Positions 20,358 through 30,734 are shown, counted from the stretch's first letter. The stretch: DNA of 64,000 nt from Caulobacteraceae bacterium (GCA_027489335.1 JAIXZX010000010.1:1-64000); one strand, 5' to 3'. Made by a program: numbers and translations. Notes: generated by a model not told the origin, from the sequence alone.

Positions 20358-20780
20358 TCAGGCGCCGAAGGTGGTCGAACCGTCGGCGCCGATCATGCTG
20401 CCGGGGTTGTGTGCGACTTCCCAGACATGGCCGTCCGGGTCGGCGAAATAGCCGGAATAGCCGCCCCAGAAGACCGGCTCCGGCGCCTTCAGGGCCCTGG
20501 CGCCGGCCGCCAGCGCCTCGGCGAAGGTGGCGTCCACGCCCTCGCGGCTGGGTTCATTGATGGCGATGGTGACGCCGCTGAACGTCCCATCGATGGGGCG
20601 CCTGGCGTCCTCAGCCAGGGCGGCGCGTCCAAACAGGCCCAGGGCCAGCCCCGGCAACTGATAGAAGCAGACGTCGTCGTTCGCGCTGACCGGACTCCAC
20701 CCAAGGCCTTCCTCATAGAAGCGCCGGGCGCGCGGAAGGTCATCGACCCCGAGGGTTATCAGGCTGAGACGTTGGTCCAT
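20358..20780 (-). CDS. VOC family (glyoxalase/dioxygenase-like) protein
   Basis: A 140-residue vicinal-oxygen-chelate protein starting MDQRLSLITLGVDDLPRARR and carrying the C-terminal ADPDGHVWEVAHNP motif typical of the glyoxalase/bleomycin-resistance superfamily. The ATG at 20778-20780 is preferred to a 33-residue upstream extension that would run through the divergent promoter region. It faces away from the micropeptide-dnaE unit and shares with it a 91-base intergenic region with an SOS box. The substrate is unknown; DNA-damage regulation is possible but unproven. Confidence 0.88.
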   Translation of the reverse strand: MDQRLSLITLGVDDLPRARRFYEEGLGWSPVSANDDVCFYQLPGLALGLFGRAALAEDARRPIDGTFSGVTIAINEPSREGVDATFAEALAAGARALKAPEPVFWGGYSGYFADPDGHVWEVAHNPGSMIGADGSTTFGA

Positions 20781-20811
20781 CGGGGGGCTCCGGGGCGGTG
20801 CGCGGGCGGGG

Positions 20812-20839
20812 TTGACGGGGAGAACAAAACCAGAATAAG
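20812..20839 (+). promoter_or_regulatory. Candidate promoter of the micropeptide-dnaE unit
   Basis: TTGACG (20812-20817) matches the Caulobacter -35 consensus; AATAAG at 20834-20839 with a 16-base spacer is a plausible -10. The SOS box begins at the last base of the -10, so LexA bound there would block initiation. Confidence 0.6.
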
Positions 20840-20853
20840 AACATATACGGAAC
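20839..20853. promoter_or_regulatory. LexA SOS box between VOC gene and micropeptide-dnaE
   Basis: GAACATATACGGAAC is a perfect GAAC-N7-GAAC, the complement of the alphaproteobacterial SOS box GTTC-N7-GTTC. It lies 18 bases upstream of the micropeptide ATG and overlaps the predicted -10/start region of a promoter reading toward dnaE. A matching box is found at lexA in this window (44976-44990), which supports function. Confidence 0.88.
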
Positions 20854-20871
20854 ATCCACAAGGGGTTTGTT

Positions 20872-20964
20872 ATGGTCATTCATCTGGCGCGGGAATCGCT
20901 GGCTTTTGTCTCGGTGGCGGGCTTCGTGTGGGTCGTCTGTCAGTTCGCCTATCTGGTGGGCTAG
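20872..20964 (+). CDS. sidA: SOS-controlled 30-residue membrane micropeptide, SidA-like division inhibitor
   Basis: ATG 20872 to TAG 20962-20964 encodes 30 residues: a short N-terminal part (MVIHLARES) followed by a single hydrophobic helix (LAFVSVAGFVWVVCQFAYLVG cut to 20: AFVSVAGFVWVVCQFAYLVG). AAGGGG at 20860-20865 is a good ribosome site, 6 bases from the ATG. A perfect SOS box lies just upstream and dnaE follows after 27 bases. In Caulobacter crescentus SidA is a 29-residue SOS-induced inner-membrane protein that blocks division through FtsW and FtsN; size, topology and LexA control match. Homology by sequence could not be checked here, so the symbol is a well-supported inference. Confidence 0.75.
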   Translation: MVIHLARESLAFVSVAGFVWVVCQFAYLVG

Positions 20965-20991
20965 ACCAGCGACGCAGCCAGGGAGGCGAGG

Positions 20992-23900
20992 ATGAACCAG
21001 CAGCAGAACGAGGGCTTCGTTCACCTGCGGGTGCGCTCGGCCTACTCCCTTCTGGAAGGCGCTATCAAGGCGGACGCCATCGGCGCCCTGGCGGCGGCCA
21101 ACGACATGCCGGCCGTCGCGCTGACGGATCGCACCAACCTCTATGGCGCCCTCGAGTTTTCGGTGGCGACCCAGGGGCAGGGGGTCCAGCCGATCATTGG
21201 CTGCGCCCTGGCGGTGACGGGGATTGGGGAACGCCAACCCGACAAGTGGGCCAAGACGCCGACCATCGTACTGCTGGCCCAGAGCGAGGCCGGCTATCTC
21301 AATCTCTCGCGGCTGTCCTCCATGGCCTATATCGACAGCGTCGGCGGGGTCGAGGAGCCAGCCGTCGCCTGGAGCAAGGTGGTGGACCATGCCGAGGGTC
21401 TGATCCTGCTTTCCGGAGGCTGGGACGGTCCGGCGGACCCGTTGTTGGCGGCCGGCAAGGTCGCCGAGGGCCGGGCTGTGCTCAGCGAGATGCGCCGGGT
21501 GTTCGGCGACCGCTTCTATGTCGAGCTGCAGCGACACGGGCTGGCGCCCCAGGCCCTGGCCGAGCCGGAGCTGGTGGCCTTCGCCTATGAGATGGACGTG
21601 CCGCTGGTGGCCACCAACGACGCCCATTTCACCCTCCCGGACATGCATGCCGCGCACGATGCCCTGCTCTGCATCGCCGATGGCGCCTTTGTCGGCCAGG
21701 ATGAGCGCCGCCGGGTGAGCGGTGAGCACTGGTTCAAGCCGGCGGCCGATATGCGGGCCCTGTTCGCCGATCTGCCGGAGGCCTGCGACAACACCCTGGA
21801 GATCGCCCGGCGGTGCGCCTTCATGGTGCGCAAACGCGATCCCATCCTGCCGCGCTTTCCCACTGAAGGTGATCGCACCGAGGCTGAGGAACTGGCCCAT
21901 CAGGCCCGGGAGGGTCTCAAGGGCCGCATCGCCGCCGGACAGGCCAGCCACGCCCCTGAAGACGAGTATTTCGAGCGCCTGGAACGGGAGATCGGGGTCA
22001 TCACCGAGATGGGCTTCCCCGGCTACTTCCTGATCGTTGCGGACTTCATCAAGTGGGCCAAGGCCCATGACATTCCCGTGGGTCCGGGCCGGGGCTCTGG
22101 CGCCGGCTCGCTGGTGGCCTATTCCCTCACCATCACCGACCTTGATCCCCTCCGTTACGGTCTACTGTTCGAGCGCTTCCTGAACCCGGAGCGGGTCTCC
22201 ATGCCCGACTTCGACATCGACTTCTGCCAGGACCGGCGGGAGGAGGTGATCTCCTATGTGCAGCAGCGCTATGGCCGCGACCGGGTGGCCCAGATCATCA
22301 CCTTCGGCACCCTGCAGGCTCGTGCGGTGCTGCGCGATGTGGGCCGGGTGCTGCAGCTGCCGCTGGGCCAGGTGGACCGCCTGGCCAAGATGGTGCCCGC
22401 CAACCCCGCCAATCCGGTGACCCTGGCCAAGGCCATCGAGATCGAGCCGCGGCTGCGGGCGGCGCGGGACGAGGACGAGGCGGTCTCGCGACTGCTGGAC
22501 GTCGCCCTGAAACTGGAAGGGCTCTACCGAAACGCCTCCACCCACGCCGCCGGTGTGGTGATCGCTGACCGGGCGCTCACCGAACTGACGCCCCTCTACC
22601 AGGATCCCCGCTCGGACCTGCCGGCCACCCAGTTCAACATGAAGTGGGTCGAAAGCGCGGGCCTGGTGAAGTTCGACTTCCTGGGCCTGAAGACCCTGAC
22701 GGTCATCGACAAGGCGCTGAAGTTCCTCGATCAGCGCGGCGCCCGCGTGGATATGGGCGTCCTGCCTGTGGACGACGCCAAGACCTATGAGCTGATGTCG
22801 GCCGGCCACACGGTCGGGGTCTTCCAGATGGAAGGCCAGGGCATGCGCGACACCCTGCGGCAGCTCCGGCCCAACTCCATCGAAGACGTCACTGCCGTCG
22901 GCGCCCTCTACCGCCCAGGCCCGATGGACAACATCCCGGCCTTCGTCGACTGCAAGTTCGGTCGTCGGACCATCGACTACCTGCATCCCTCCCTGGAGCC
23001 CGTGCTCAAGGAGACCTACGGGATCATCGTCTATCAGGAGCAGGTGATGCAGATCGCCCAGATCCTGGCGGGCTATTCCCTCGGGGGCGCGGACCTTCTG
23101 CGCCGGGCCATGGGCAAGAAGAAGAAGGACGAGATGGCCCAGCAGAAGGCCATGTTCGTCGCCGGAGCCTCGGAACGCGGGGTGCCCGAAAGCCAGGCGG
23201 CTTCGATCTTCGAGCTGGTGGACAAGTTCGCCGGCTACGGCTTCAACAAGAGCCACGCGGCGGCCTACGCGGTCGTCTCCTACCAGACGGCCTGGCTCAA
23301 GGCGAACGCGCCGGTGGAGTTCTTCGCCGCCTCCATGAGCCTCGATATCGCCAATACCGACAAGCTGGCGGTCTTTTATCAGGACGCCAAGCGGTTCGGG
23401 GTGAAGATCCGCGCTCCGGACATCAACCGCTCAGGCGCCGATTTCGAGGTCGCCGATGGGGAGGTGCTTTACGCCCTGGGCGCGGTGCGCAATGTGGGTC
23501 TCGCCGCCATGCAGCATGTGGCGGAGCTCCGGCGGGAGGGGGGCCCCTTCCGGGACATTTTCGATTTCGTCGAGCGGGTCGATCCGCGCCATGTGAACAA
23601 GCGCACCTTCGAGACCCTGGCCAGGGCGGGCGCCTTCGAGTCCATCCACCCCAACCGCGCCCAACTGGTGGCCGCCGCCGACGCTCTGATCGCCTATGCC
23701 CAGAGCGTGGCGGCCGACCGGGCCTCGGCCCAGGCGAGCCTGTTTGGCGGCGACCAGGCGGGCGTCGGACGGCCCCGTCTGCCTCGCGCTGAGATGTGGA
23801 CGCCAGTCGAGCGCCTCGACGAAGAGCTTGCGGCGGTCGGCTTCTATCTGTCGGGCCATCCGCTCGAAGACATGGTGCCGGCCCTGCGCCGTCGGCGCAC

Positions 23901-24435
23901 CGAACTGCTCACCGACGTCATCATCAAGGCCGAGGCCGGCGCCGAGGTGTTCCGCATGGCCGGCGTGGTGCGTCGCAAGCAGGAGCGGGCCTCCCAGTCC
24001 AGCGGCGAGAAATTCGCCTTCGTCACGCTATCGGACCCGACCGGGGAGTATGAGGTGCTGTTTCCCCCGGAGTCTCTCCGTCGCTGTCGCGACGTGCTGG
24101 AGCCGGGCAAGGCGGTCTCCATCAAGGTTCGGGCCAAGGCTCGGGACGGGGAGGTTCGGTTCTTCGGCGATGAGGCCGAGCCGGTGGAGAAGGCGATCGA
24201 GAACGCCGTGGCCGGTCTGCGCGTGCATATCTCGCCCCGCAGCGCCGAGATCGACGCCCTGAAGCGGCGGTTGGAGGGCGCGTCCAACGCCCGTGGCGGT
24301 GAAATCATCCTGACCGCGCCGCTGGAAGGGGGCCGGGAGGTCGAGGTCAAGCTGCCGGGCCGGTTCACCCTTGACGGCGCCATGCGCGGCGCCCTGAAGA
24401 CTGCGCCTGGGGTTCTTTACGTTGAAGAGCTTTAG
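20992..24435 (+). CDS. dnaE: DNA polymerase III subunit alpha
   Basis: Catalytic subunit of the replicative polymerase, 1147 residues, DnaE1 type. Domains in order: PHP ([18 protein letters not shown] from about residue 8), palm with the catalytic Asp pair D406/D408 in MPDFDIDFC and the third at D562 in [10 protein letters not shown], thumb/fingers ([18 protein letters not shown]), helix-hairpin-helix region, and a C-terminal OB domain with a tau-binding tail. Ribosome site GGGAGG 5 bases before ATG. The upstream micropeptide and SOS box mean part of its transcription may rise on DNA damage; it is not the mutagenic DnaE2, which belongs to imuAB operons. Confidence 0.96.
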   Translation: MNQQQNEGFVHLRVRSAYSLLEGAIKADAIGALAAANDMPAVALTDRTNLYGALEFSVATQGQGVQPIIGCALAVTGIGERQPDKWAKTPTIVLLAQSEAGYLNLSRLSSMAYIDSVGGVEEPAVAWSKVVDHAEGLILLSGGWDGPADPLLAAGKVAEGRAVLSEMRRVFGDRFYVELQRHGLAPQALAEPELVAFAYEMDVPLVATNDAHFTLPDMHAAHDALLCIADGAFVGQDERRRVSGEHWFKPAADMRALFADLPEACDNTLEIARRCAFMVRKRDPILPRFPTEGDRTEAEELAHQAREGLKGRIAAGQASHAPEDEYFERLEREIGVITEMGFPGYFLIVADFIKWAKAHDIPVGPGRGSGAGSLVAYSLTITDLDPLRYGLLFERFLNPERVSMPDFDIDFCQDRREEVISYVQQRYGRDRVAQIITFGTLQARAVLRDVGRVLQLPLGQVDRLAKMVPANPANPVTLAKAIEIEPRLRAARDEDEAVSRLLDVALKLEGLYRNASTHAAGVVIADRALTELTPLYQDPRSDLPATQFNMKWVESAGLVKFDFLGLKTLTVIDKALKFLDQRGARVDMGVLPVDDAKTYELMSAGHTVGVFQMEGQGMRDTLRQLRPNSIEDVTAVGALYRPGPMDNIPAFVDCKFGRRTIDYLHPSLEPVLKETYGIIVYQEQVMQIAQILAGYSLGGADLLRRAMGKKKKDEMAQQKAMFVAGASERGVPESQAASIFELVDKFAGYGFNKSHAAAYAVVSYQTAWLKANAPVEFFAASMSLDIANTDKLAVFYQDAKRFGVKIRAPDINRSGADFEVADGEVLYALGAVRNVGLAAMQHVAELRREGGPFRDIFDFVERVDPRHVNKRTFETLARAGAFESIHPNRAQLVAAADALIAYAQSVAADRASAQASLFGGDQAGVGRPRLPRAEMWTPVERLDEELAAVGFYLSGHPLEDMVPALRRRRTELLTDVIIKAEAGAEVFRMAGVVRRKQERASQSSGEKFAFVTLSDPTGEYEVLFPPESLRRCRDVLEPGKAVSIKVRAKARDGEVRFFGDEAEPVEKAIENAVAGLRVHISPRSAEIDALKRRLEGASNARGGEIILTAPLEGGREVEVKLPGRFTLDGAMRGALKTAPGVLYVEEL

Positions 24436-24628
24436 GTCACGGCGGGCTACGCCGCTTCTGGGCGACAGGCGCCAGGCTCTTGCTTTTTCTGCGATCTGGA
24501 CGTAAGCCGCGCCCATCACACACGCAGGCGTGCGGCGACTCTCGGGGAGACATCCCGAGCGTTACCGTTCCGGGCTCCCCAAAAGGGGGTTTTGGCTTGC
24601 GGAGGCATACCGGAAAAAGGAGCCAATC
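24436..24628 (+). promoter_or_regulatory. rpsB leader region with hairpins
   Basis: A 193-base gap between dnaE and rpsB. It contains a hairpin right after the dnaE stop (CGGCG 24440-24444 with CGCCG 24450-24454), a second hairpin CTCGGG/CCCGAG (24541-24546 with 24554-24559), and a CCCC-AAAA-GGGG element followed by GTTTT at about 24577-24593. The last resembles a weak attenuator just ahead of the rpsB ribosome site AAAAAGGAG. Autoregulation by S2 is known in other bacteria; here it is inference. Confidence 0.4.
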
Positions 24629-25435
24629 ATGGCGCTTCCCGACTTCTCCATGCGTCAGCTCTTGGAAGCTGGCGCCCACTTCGGCCACCAGACCCACCGC
24701 TGGAACCCGAAGATGGAACGCTACATCTTCGGCTCGCGGTCGAACATCCACATCATCGACCTGTCGCAGACCATCCCTCTGCTGCACCAGGCCCTGGTCA
24801 AAGCCCGCGACGTAGCCGCTGGCGGCGGTCGCATCCTGTTCGTGGGCACCAAGCGTCAGGCGTCCGATCCGGTGGCCGTGGCCGCCAAGCGTTGCGCGCA
24901 GTACTATGTCAATCACCGCTGGCTGGGCGGCACGCTCACCAACTGGCGCACCGTGTCGGGCTCGATCGCCCGTCTGCGCGAGCTGGAAGGCCTGCTGGAA
25001 GGCGAAGGCGCCAAGCGCAGCAAGAAGGAACTGCTGCAACTGACCCGCGAGCGCGACAAGCTCGAGCTGTCCCTCGGCGGCATCAAGGACATGGGCGGCA
25101 TCCCCGACCTGATGTTCGTGATCGACACCAACAAGGAAGCCATCGCCATCCAGGAAGCCCGGAAGCTCAATATTCCGGTCATCTCCATCCTGGACACCAA
25201 CTGCGATCCGGCTGGCATCACCTATCCGATCCCGGGCAATGACGACGCCGCCCGCGCTCTGCAGCTGTATTGCGACCTGATGGCTGACGCCATTCTGGAC
25301 GGCCTGACCGCCGGCCAAGTCGCCGCGGGCGTTGACCTTGGCGCGTCTGAGGCTCCGATGGAGCCGGCCCTGGGCATGACCGCCGCGGCCGAGGCCGAGC
25401 CGGCCGCCGCCGAAGGCGAAGCCACCCAAGCCTGA
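24629..25435 (+). CDS. rpsB: 30S ribosomal protein S2
   Basis: Component of the small ribosomal subunit, 268 residues from ATG 24629, preceded by AAAAAGGAG. The N-terminal [20 protein letters not shown] and [10 protein letters not shown] segments, plus IDTNCDP, identify S2. An Ala/Glu-rich C-terminal tail of about 25 residues extends beyond the E. coli core, as is usual in this order. It heads the rpsB-tsf-pyrH-frr cluster. Confidence 0.97.
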   Translation: MALPDFSMRQLLEAGAHFGHQTHRWNPKMERYIFGSRSNIHIIDLSQTIPLLHQALVKARDVAAGGGRILFVGTKRQASDPVAVAAKRCAQYYVNHRWLGGTLTNWRTVSGSIARLRELEGLLEGEGAKRSKKELLQLTRERDKLELSLGGIKDMGGIPDLMFVIDTNKEAIAIQEARKLNIPVISILDTNCDPAGITYPIPGNDDAARALQLYCDLMADAILDGLTAGQVAAGVDLGASEAPMEPALGMTAAAEAEPAAAEGEATQA

Positions 25436-25483
25436 GGCCCAGTCCGCCTCCGAACGGGGGCGGGCTTCGACATCAAACTGTGA

Positions 25484-25513
25484 CGGCTGGGGCTCTATCC
25501 AGAGGCCCAGCCG
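25484..25513 (+). terminator. Strong hairpin between rpsB and tsf, possible partial terminator
   Basis: CGGCTGGG (25484-25491) pairs with CCCAGCCG (25506-25513) and CTCT (25493-25496) with AGAG (25501-25504), with one G-G mismatch, followed by TTGATTCT. The T-tract is imperfect and it sits 28 bases ahead of tsf, so it probably attenuates rather than ends transcription and may set the S2 to EF-Ts ratio. Confidence 0.55.
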
Positions 25514-25540
25514 TTGATTCTAGACCAAGGGAGCCGAGCC

Positions 25541-26476
25541 ATGGCGGAGATCACCGCTGCGCTGGTCAAAGAGCTGCGCGAGAAGTCTGGCGCAGGCATG
25601 ATGGACTGCAAGAAGGCCTTGCAGGAAAACGGCGGCGACATCGACGCCGCCATCGACTGGCTGCGCACCAAGGGCCTGTCCAAGGCCGCCAAGAAGTCCG
25701 ACCGCGCCGCCGCTGAAGGCCTTGTGGCCGCCGCCACCCGCAAGGATGGCGCGGGCATGACCGGCGTCGTCGTCGAGCTGAACGCCGAGACCGACTTCGT
25801 CGCCCGGAACGAACTGTTCCAGTCGGCGGCCAAGGACATCGCTCAGGTGGCTCTGGATGTGGAGGGCGTCGAAGCCATCTCCGCGGCCAAGACCGCCAAG
25901 GGTGAGGTGGTGTCCGACGTGGTCACCAACCTGATCGCCACCATTGGCGAGAACATGTTGCTGCGCCGGGCCTCGCGCCTGACCGTGGCTCAGGGCGCCG
26001 TGGCCTCTTACATCCACGCCGCCGCCGCCCCTGATCTCGGCCGCATTGGCGTGCTGGTCGCCCTCGAAGGCGCCGGCGACCAGGCGAAGCTGCAGGAAGT
26101 CGGTCGCAAGATCGCCATGCATGTGGCCGCCACCAACCCGCTGTCGCTCTCCACCGACGACCTCGACCCTGAGGCGGTGGAGCGTGAGAAGGCGATCTTC
26201 ACCGAACAGGCGCTCGCCTCGGGCAAGCCCGCCGGCGTGGTGGAGAAGATGGTCGAAGGCCGGATCCGCAAGTTCTTCGAGGAAGTCGTCCTGCTCAAGC
26301 AGGCTTTCGTGATGAACCCGGATCAGACCGTCGAACAGCTGATCGCCGAACTGGCCAAGGAAACCGGCTCGCCGGTGACCATGACCGGCTTTGTGCGCTT
26401 TGGCCTGGGTGACGGCGTGGAGAAGAAGGTCGACGACTTCGCCGCCGAAGTGGCCCAGCTCAGCGGCCAGGCCTAG
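25541..26476 (+). CDS. tsf: Elongation factor Ts
   Basis: Guanine nucleotide exchange factor for EF-Tu, 311 residues from ATG 25541 with GGGAGCC upstream. The N-terminal UBA-like domain has [16 protein letters not shown], and the core carries the [10 protein letters not shown] contact motif (ETDFVARN). Two core subdomains and the coiled-coil region are present. Usual partner of rpsB. Confidence 0.97.
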   Translation: MAEITAALVKELREKSGAGMMDCKKALQENGGDIDAAIDWLRTKGLSKAAKKSDRAAAEGLVAAATRKDGAGMTGVVVELNAETDFVARNELFQSAAKDIAQVALDVEGVEAISAAKTAKGEVVSDVVTNLIATIGENMLLRRASRLTVAQGAVASYIHAAAAPDLGRIGVLVALEGAGDQAKLQEVGRKIAMHVAATNPLSLSTDDLDPEAVEREKAIFTEQALASGKPAGVVEKMVEGRIRKFFEEVVLLKQAFVMNPDQTVEQLIAELAKETGSPVTMTGFVRFGLGDGVEKKVDDFAAEVAQLSGQA

Positions 26477-26498
26477 GCCTCACACGATCTACACTGCA

Positions 26499-26532
26499 GG
26501 GCGCGGCGCGTTCGACGCGGGCCGCGCCCTTG
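26499..26532 (+). terminator. Possible terminator after tsf
   Basis: GGGCGCGGC (26499-26507) pairs with GCCGCGCCC (26521-26529) and an inner GCG/CGC stem encloses TTCGA. Only two T residues follow, so termination is likely weak; pyrH begins 38 bases later. Confidence 0.45.
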
Positions 26533-26570
26533 CGCTATCTTGCCCAAGCCAGATTCGGAAAGACGCGCTC

Positions 26571-27296
26571 ATGCCCACGCCTGCCGCCGCCCTGCGCTAC
26601 AAGCGGATCCTCCTCAAGGTCTCTGGCGAGGTGCTGATGGGGGAGCAGGGGTTCGGCATCGATCCCAACACGCTTGAGGCGGTGGCCAAGGATATCGCCG
26701 AGGTCGTCAGTCACGGGGTCGAGCTGTGCCTGGTCATCGGCGGCGGGAACATCTTCCGCGGCGTCTCCCTGGCCGGCAAGGGGATGGAGCGCTCCAGCGC
26801 CGACTATATGGGCATGCTGGCCACGGTGATGAATGCGCTCGCCCTGCAAGGCGCCCTGGAGAAGGAAGGCGTCTTCACCCGAGTGCAGTCCGCCATCCCG
26901 ATGGACGCCGTCTGCGAGCCCTATATCCGCCGCCGCGCCATGCGCCATCTGGAGAAGGGTCGCGTGGTCATCTTCGCCGCGGGCCTGGGCGCGCCCTATT
27001 TCACCACCGATACGCCGGCGGCCCTGCGCTCGGCCGAGATGGGCTGTGAGGCCCTGTTCAAGGGCACCAGCGTCGACGGGGTCTATACGGCCGATCCCAA
27101 GAAGGATCCCAAGGCGGTCCGCTACGAGCAGCTCAGCTATCATGATGTGCTGGCGCAAGACCTGCGGGTCATGGACGCCTCGGCTATCGCCCTGATGCGT
27201 GACAACGAGATCCCGATCGTGGTGTTTTCCATCCGCGAACGGGGAAATTTCCTGAAGGTGCTGAAGGGGCAGGGCGTCTTTACGACGATCGCCTGA
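26571..27296 (+). CDS. pyrH: Uridylate kinase (UMP kinase)
   Basis: Phosphorylates UMP to UDP in pyrimidine synthesis; hexameric amino-acid-kinase-fold enzyme, 241 residues from ATG 26571. Motifs: [20 protein letters not shown] at the N-terminus, [11 protein letters not shown], and [17 protein letters not shown]. The upstream extension of the frame overlaps the tsf end and the hairpin and is rejected. Confidence 0.96.
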   Translation: MPTPAAALRYKRILLKVSGEVLMGEQGFGIDPNTLEAVAKDIAEVVSHGVELCLVIGGGNIFRGVSLAGKGMERSSADYMGMLATVMNALALQGALEKEGVFTRVQSAIPMDAVCEPYIRRRAMRHLEKGRVVIFAAGLGAPYFTTDTPAALRSAEMGCEALFKGTSVDGVYTADPKKDPKAVRYEQLSYHDVLAQDLRVMDASAIALMRDNEIPIVVFSIRERGNFLKVLKGQGVFTTIA

Positions 27297-27337
27297 TCTT
27301 TCCACCGACAACCCCACGACCCCGAGGAGGAGCCCCA

Positions 27338-27904
27338 ATGGCCGCCGCACCGAAGCCGGTTCTTTCGAGCTACAAGGATCGCATGGACAAGGCCGTCCTG
27401 GCGCTGAAGGAAGAGTTCGCCTCCCTTCGCACTGGGCGCGCCTCAGCCGGGTTGCTTGATCAGGTCATGGTCGACGCCTACGGCTCGACCGTTCCGATCA
27501 GCCAGGTCGCCGCCGTCAGCGTGCCAGAGCCGCGCATGCTCACGGTCAGCGTCTGGGACAAGGGCGTGGCCGTTTCGGTGGAGAAGGCCATCCGCAATAG
27601 CGGCCTGGGTCTCAATCCCGTGGTCGACGGCCAGACGCTGCGTATCCCCATCCCGCCCCTGACCGAGGAGCGCCGGAAGGATCTCGTGAAGGTCGCCGGC
27701 AAGTACGCCGAGCAGCAGAAGGTGGCTGTCCGCAACATCCGCCGCGATGCCAATGACGACCTGAAGCGCGCCGAGAAGGATGGCGTGATCAGCCAGGACG
27801 AGCAGAAGCGCATGGAGACCGAGGTGCAGAAGTTCACCGACGAGGCGGTCAAGCGCGTGGACGAAGCCTTGAAAGTCAAAGAACAAGAGATCATGCAGGT
27901 CTGA
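27338..27904 (+). CDS. frr: Ribosome recycling factor
   Basis: Splits post-termination ribosomes together with EF-G; 188 residues, tRNA-like three-helix bundle. Family motifs are [12 protein letters not shown] near residues 30-41 and [10 protein letters not shown] around residue 135. GGAGGAG precedes the ATG. Sits in the conserved pyrH-frr-uppS order. Confidence 0.97.
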   Translation: MAAAPKPVLSSYKDRMDKAVLALKEEFASLRTGRASAGLLDQVMVDAYGSTVPISQVAAVSVPEPRMLTVSVWDKGVAVSVEKAIRNSGLGLNPVVDGQTLRIPIPPLTEERRKDLVKVAGKYAEQQKVAVRNIRRDANDDLKRAEKDGVISQDEQKRMETEVQKFTDEAVKRVDEALKVKEQEIMQV

Positions 27905-27941
27905 TCGGCTAGCCTGTCGCCAAAGGACGCGCGAGAAACCC

Positions 27942-28715
27942 ATGGCCCGCAGCCCAGAGCCGAACGCCGCCGGACCGGCCGCCGAGACACCGGCGGGCGA
28001 GGCTCTGCACGTGGCCCTTGTGATGGACGGGAATGGCCGCTGGGCCAAGCGTCGGGGCCTGCCCCGCAGCCTCGGCCACCGCGCCGGCGTTGAGGCGCTG
28101 AAGCGTACGGTCGCGGCCGCCCCCGATCTGAACATCCGCTACCTGACCGTATTCGGGTTCTCTACCGAAAACTGGAGCCGCCCAGCCGCTGAGGTGGCTG
28201 AACTGATGGCCCTCCCGCGGCGCTATTTCGAGAGCGATCTGGGGCGATTGGAGCGGGAAGGCGTGCGCGTCCGGGTTATTGGACGACGGGCTGGGCTCAA
28301 TGCCGATCTTGTTCAGATCATCGAGGAAGCCGAGCGGCGCACCGCCGACAATGACAAGTTCTTCCTGCAGGTGGCGTTCAACTATGGCGGCCAGGCCGAT
28401 CTGACCGACGCCGCCCGGCGATTCGCCCAGGATGTGGCCGCCGGTCTCGTGGCGCCTGAAGACCTGGATGAGGCGCGCTTCACCGCCTATCTGTCCACCT
28501 CGGCGACGCCGCCGCCCGACCTGATTGTGCGCCCGTCCGGTGAGCAGCGTCTGTCCAACTTCCTGCTGTGGGAGGCGGCCTATTCCGAGCTCGTCTTCCA
28601 GGATGTGCTTTGGCCAGACTATGGCCCGGAGCATCTGAAAGCCGCCATCGACGCCTTCCGCACCCGCGAGCGCCGCTATGGCGCCGTCGCCGATGACGCC
28701 CTTGCCGCCGGCTAA
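27942..28715 (+). CDS. uppS: Undecaprenyl diphosphate synthase
   Basis: cis-Prenyltransferase that makes the C55 lipid carrier for peptidoglycan and O-antigen; 257 residues. The catalytic Asp lies in VALVMDGNGRWAKRRG, followed by GHRAGVEAL, with FGFSTENWSRP and the C-terminal RPSGEQRLSNFLLWEAAYSE motif (core SGEQRLSNFLLW). An N-terminal extension of about 22 residues precedes the core. Its 3' end overlaps cdsA. Confidence 0.96.
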   Translation: MARSPEPNAAGPAAETPAGEALHVALVMDGNGRWAKRRGLPRSLGHRAGVEALKRTVAAAPDLNIRYLTVFGFSTENWSRPAAEVAELMALPRRYFESDLGRLEREGVRVRVIGRRAGLNADLVQIIEEAERRTADNDKFFLQVAFNYGGQADLTDAARRFAQDVAAGLVAPEDLDEARFTAYLSTSATPPPDLIVRPSGEQRLSNFLLWEAAYSELVFQDVLWPDYGPEHLKAAIDAFRTRERRYGAVADDALAAG

Positions 28716-29511
28716 GCGCTTCGACTGGTCCAATCTCGCCATTCGTGCGGCCTCAGCCCTGGTGCTGGTGCCAGCCGCCGTGGGCGCAGTCTGGTGGGGC
28801 GGTCCGCCGTTCCTGCTGCTGATTGCGGTGGGCGTGGCGCTCCTGTCCATCGAATGGGCGGGCATGTCGGCCCCCAAGGCGCCCCTGCGGGTGCTGAGCG
28901 TCGTCCTGGTCTCGGTCCTGGCCGGGGTCTTCCTGATCTATCTGCGCTACGTACCTCTGGCCTGGGCCTTGATGGCCGTGGGGGCTGCGGTCGCCGCGCT
29001 GGTGGCGAGGCGGGTCGCCGAGCGGCCGGCTGACGCCGCCTTCGGGGTCGTCTATATCGGTGTGCCCTGTCTGGCCCTGGTCTGGCTGCGCGGCACCCCG
29101 GATGGCGCGCTCTGGGTTCTGATGCTTTTCGCGGTCACCTGGGCGGCGGACATCGCCGCTTTCCTGGTCGGCAGCCTGCTCAAGGGACCTAAGCTGTGGC
29201 CGAGGTTCTCCCCCAACAAGACCTGGTCGGGATTCGCCGGGGGCCTGGTGGCGTCCACCGCCACTGGCGCGCTCTGCTCGGCCCTATTCGGCCCGACCAT
29301 GGGCCCGGTGACCGGGGCGGTGATCGGTCTGACCGGGGGGCTGGCCACCATGGGCGGCGATCTCTGGGAGTCGATGCTGAAGCGCCGCTTCGGGGTCAAG
29401 GACTCAGGCGACCTGATCCCCGGGCACGGCGGCCTGCTTGACCGGGTCGATGGCCTTATGTTCGCCGTGCTGGTGCTGGCACTTGCCCGTCTTGCGGAGC
29501 TTTTCACATGA
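28693..29511 (+). CDS. cdsA: Phosphatidate cytidylyltransferase
   Basis: Makes CDP-diacylglycerol, the branch point of phospholipid synthesis; polytopic inner-membrane enzyme, 272 residues. The CdsA signature is near the C-terminus: [20 protein letters not shown] followed by DRVDG. ATG 28693 is preferred since [12 protein letters not shown] resembles relatives; ATG 28678 would add five residues. Both overlap uppS. The stop overlaps the dxr ATG (ATGA at 29508-29511). Confidence 0.94.
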   Translation: MTPLPPAKRFDWSNLAIRAASALVLVPAAVGAVWWGGPPFLLLIAVGVALLSIEWAGMSAPKAPLRVLSVVLVSVLAGVFLIYLRYVPLAWALMAVGAAVAALVARRVAERPADAAFGVVYIGVPCLALVWLRGTPDGALWVLMLFAVTWAADIAAFLVGSLLKGPKLWPRFSPNKTWSGFAGGLVASTATGALCSALFGPTMGPVTGAVIGLTGGLATMGGDLWESMLKRRFGVKDSGDLIPGHGGLLDRVDGLMFAVLVLALARLAELFT

Positions 29512-30719
29512 ACGCCCACGCCCTCCCGCGGAAGGTCACGGTCCTCGGCGCCACCGGCTCGGTCGGCATGTCGACCCTCGACCTCTTCGATCTGGCGAAG
29601 GTCGAGGTCGAAGTGGTCGGGCTCACCGGCGGGCGGAATGTGGCGCGGCTGGCCGAGCAGGCCCTGCGCTGGCGGCCGGAAATTGCGGTCATTGAGGACG
29701 AGGCCGGCCTGCCCGAACTGCGCGACCGCCTCCAGGGGTCCGGGATCAAGGCCGCCGCCGGCGCCGGCGCCATCGCCGAGGTCGCCGCGGCGGACGCCCA
29801 ATGGGTGATGTCGGCCATCGTCGGCTTCGCGGGCTTGGCGCCCACGCTCGCCGCGGCGAAGGCCGGCGCCGTGGTCGCCCTGGCCAATAAGGAGAGCCTG
29901 GTCTGTGGCGGCCCGGGGCTGCTGCGCACCGCCAAGCTGGCCGGCGGGGCCATCATCCCGGTGGATTCCGAGCACTCGGCCATCTTCCAGGTGTTCGACT
30001 CCCGGGCCAATGCTCAGGTGGCGCGGGTGATCCTGACCTCGTCAGGCGGCCCGTTCCGCACCTGGACCCGGGCCCAGATGGCCCACGCCACGCCAGAGCA
30101 GGCTGTCGCCCATCCCAACTTCAGCATGGGCGCCAAGATTTCGGTCGATTCCGCGTCCATGATGAACAAAGGACTTGAGATCATCGAGGCCGCCTACCTG
30201 TTCGCCATGCCGCCGGAGCGCCTTGAGGTCTTGATCCACCACCAGCAGATCATCCACTCCATGGTGGAGTACGCCGACGGCTCGACCCTGGCTCAGCTTG
30301 GGCCGCCTGACATGCGGGCGCCCATCGCCTGCGCCTATGCCTGGCCTGACCGTCTGCCCTGGCCGGCGCCTCGTCTGGACCTTGTGAAGTCTGGCCCGCT
30401 GACCTTCGAGGAGCCGGACCTGGAGAAGTTTCCGGCCCTCGGTCTCGCCAAGTCGGCGCTTCGGGCGGGCGGGGCGGCGCCTGGCGCGCTGAACGCCGCC
30501 AATGAGGTGGCCGTCGCCGCCTTCCTTGACCGTAAGATCGGCTTTCTCGATATTGCCGCCACGGTGGCCGAGACCCTGGAGCGGCTTGATCGCACGGGGG
30601 ACCTCGCCGAGGGGGCGAGTGGGGACGCCCTGGATTCAGCCCGGGAGACAGATGCCGCGGCCCGGCGCATCGCCACGGCCGTCACGGCCGGGTTTTCTGG
30701 CTCGCGCCAGGCCCCTTAG
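29508..30719 (+). CDS. dxr: 1-deoxy-D-xylulose 5-phosphate reductoisomerase
   Basis: Second enzyme of the non-mevalonate isoprenoid pathway, converting DXP to MEP with NADPH; 403 residues. NADPH motif [14 protein letters not shown] at residues 12-25, [10 protein letters not shown], metal/substrate residues in [11 protein letters not shown], and the catalytic loop [10 protein letters not shown]. Feeds uppS upstream with precursors, so the two pathway steps are co-located. Confidence 0.96.
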   Translation: MNAHALPRKVTVLGATGSVGMSTLDLFDLAKVEVEVVGLTGGRNVARLAEQALRWRPEIAVIEDEAGLPELRDRLQGSGIKAAAGAGAIAEVAAADAQWVMSAIVGFAGLAPTLAAAKAGAVVALANKESLVCGGPGLLRTAKLAGGAIIPVDSEHSAIFQVFDSRANAQVARVILTSSGGPFRTWTRAQMAHATPEQAVAHPNFSMGAKISVDSASMMNKGLEIIEAAYLFAMPPERLEVLIHHQQIIHSMVEYADGSTLAQLGPPDMRAPIACAYAWPDRLPWPAPRLDLVKSGPLTFEEPDLEKFPALGLAKSALRAGGAAPGALNAANEVAVAAFLDRKIGFLDIAATVAETLERLDRTGDLAEGASGDALDSARETDAAARRIATAVTAGFSGSRQAP

Positions 30720-30734
30720 GAGCAGTCCCACGCG

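Noticed and set aside
20409..21590. 393-codon plus-strand frame across the VOC gene and start of dnaE
   Set aside because: Overlaps two recognisable genes and the SOS promoter region; composition is antisense/shadow like.
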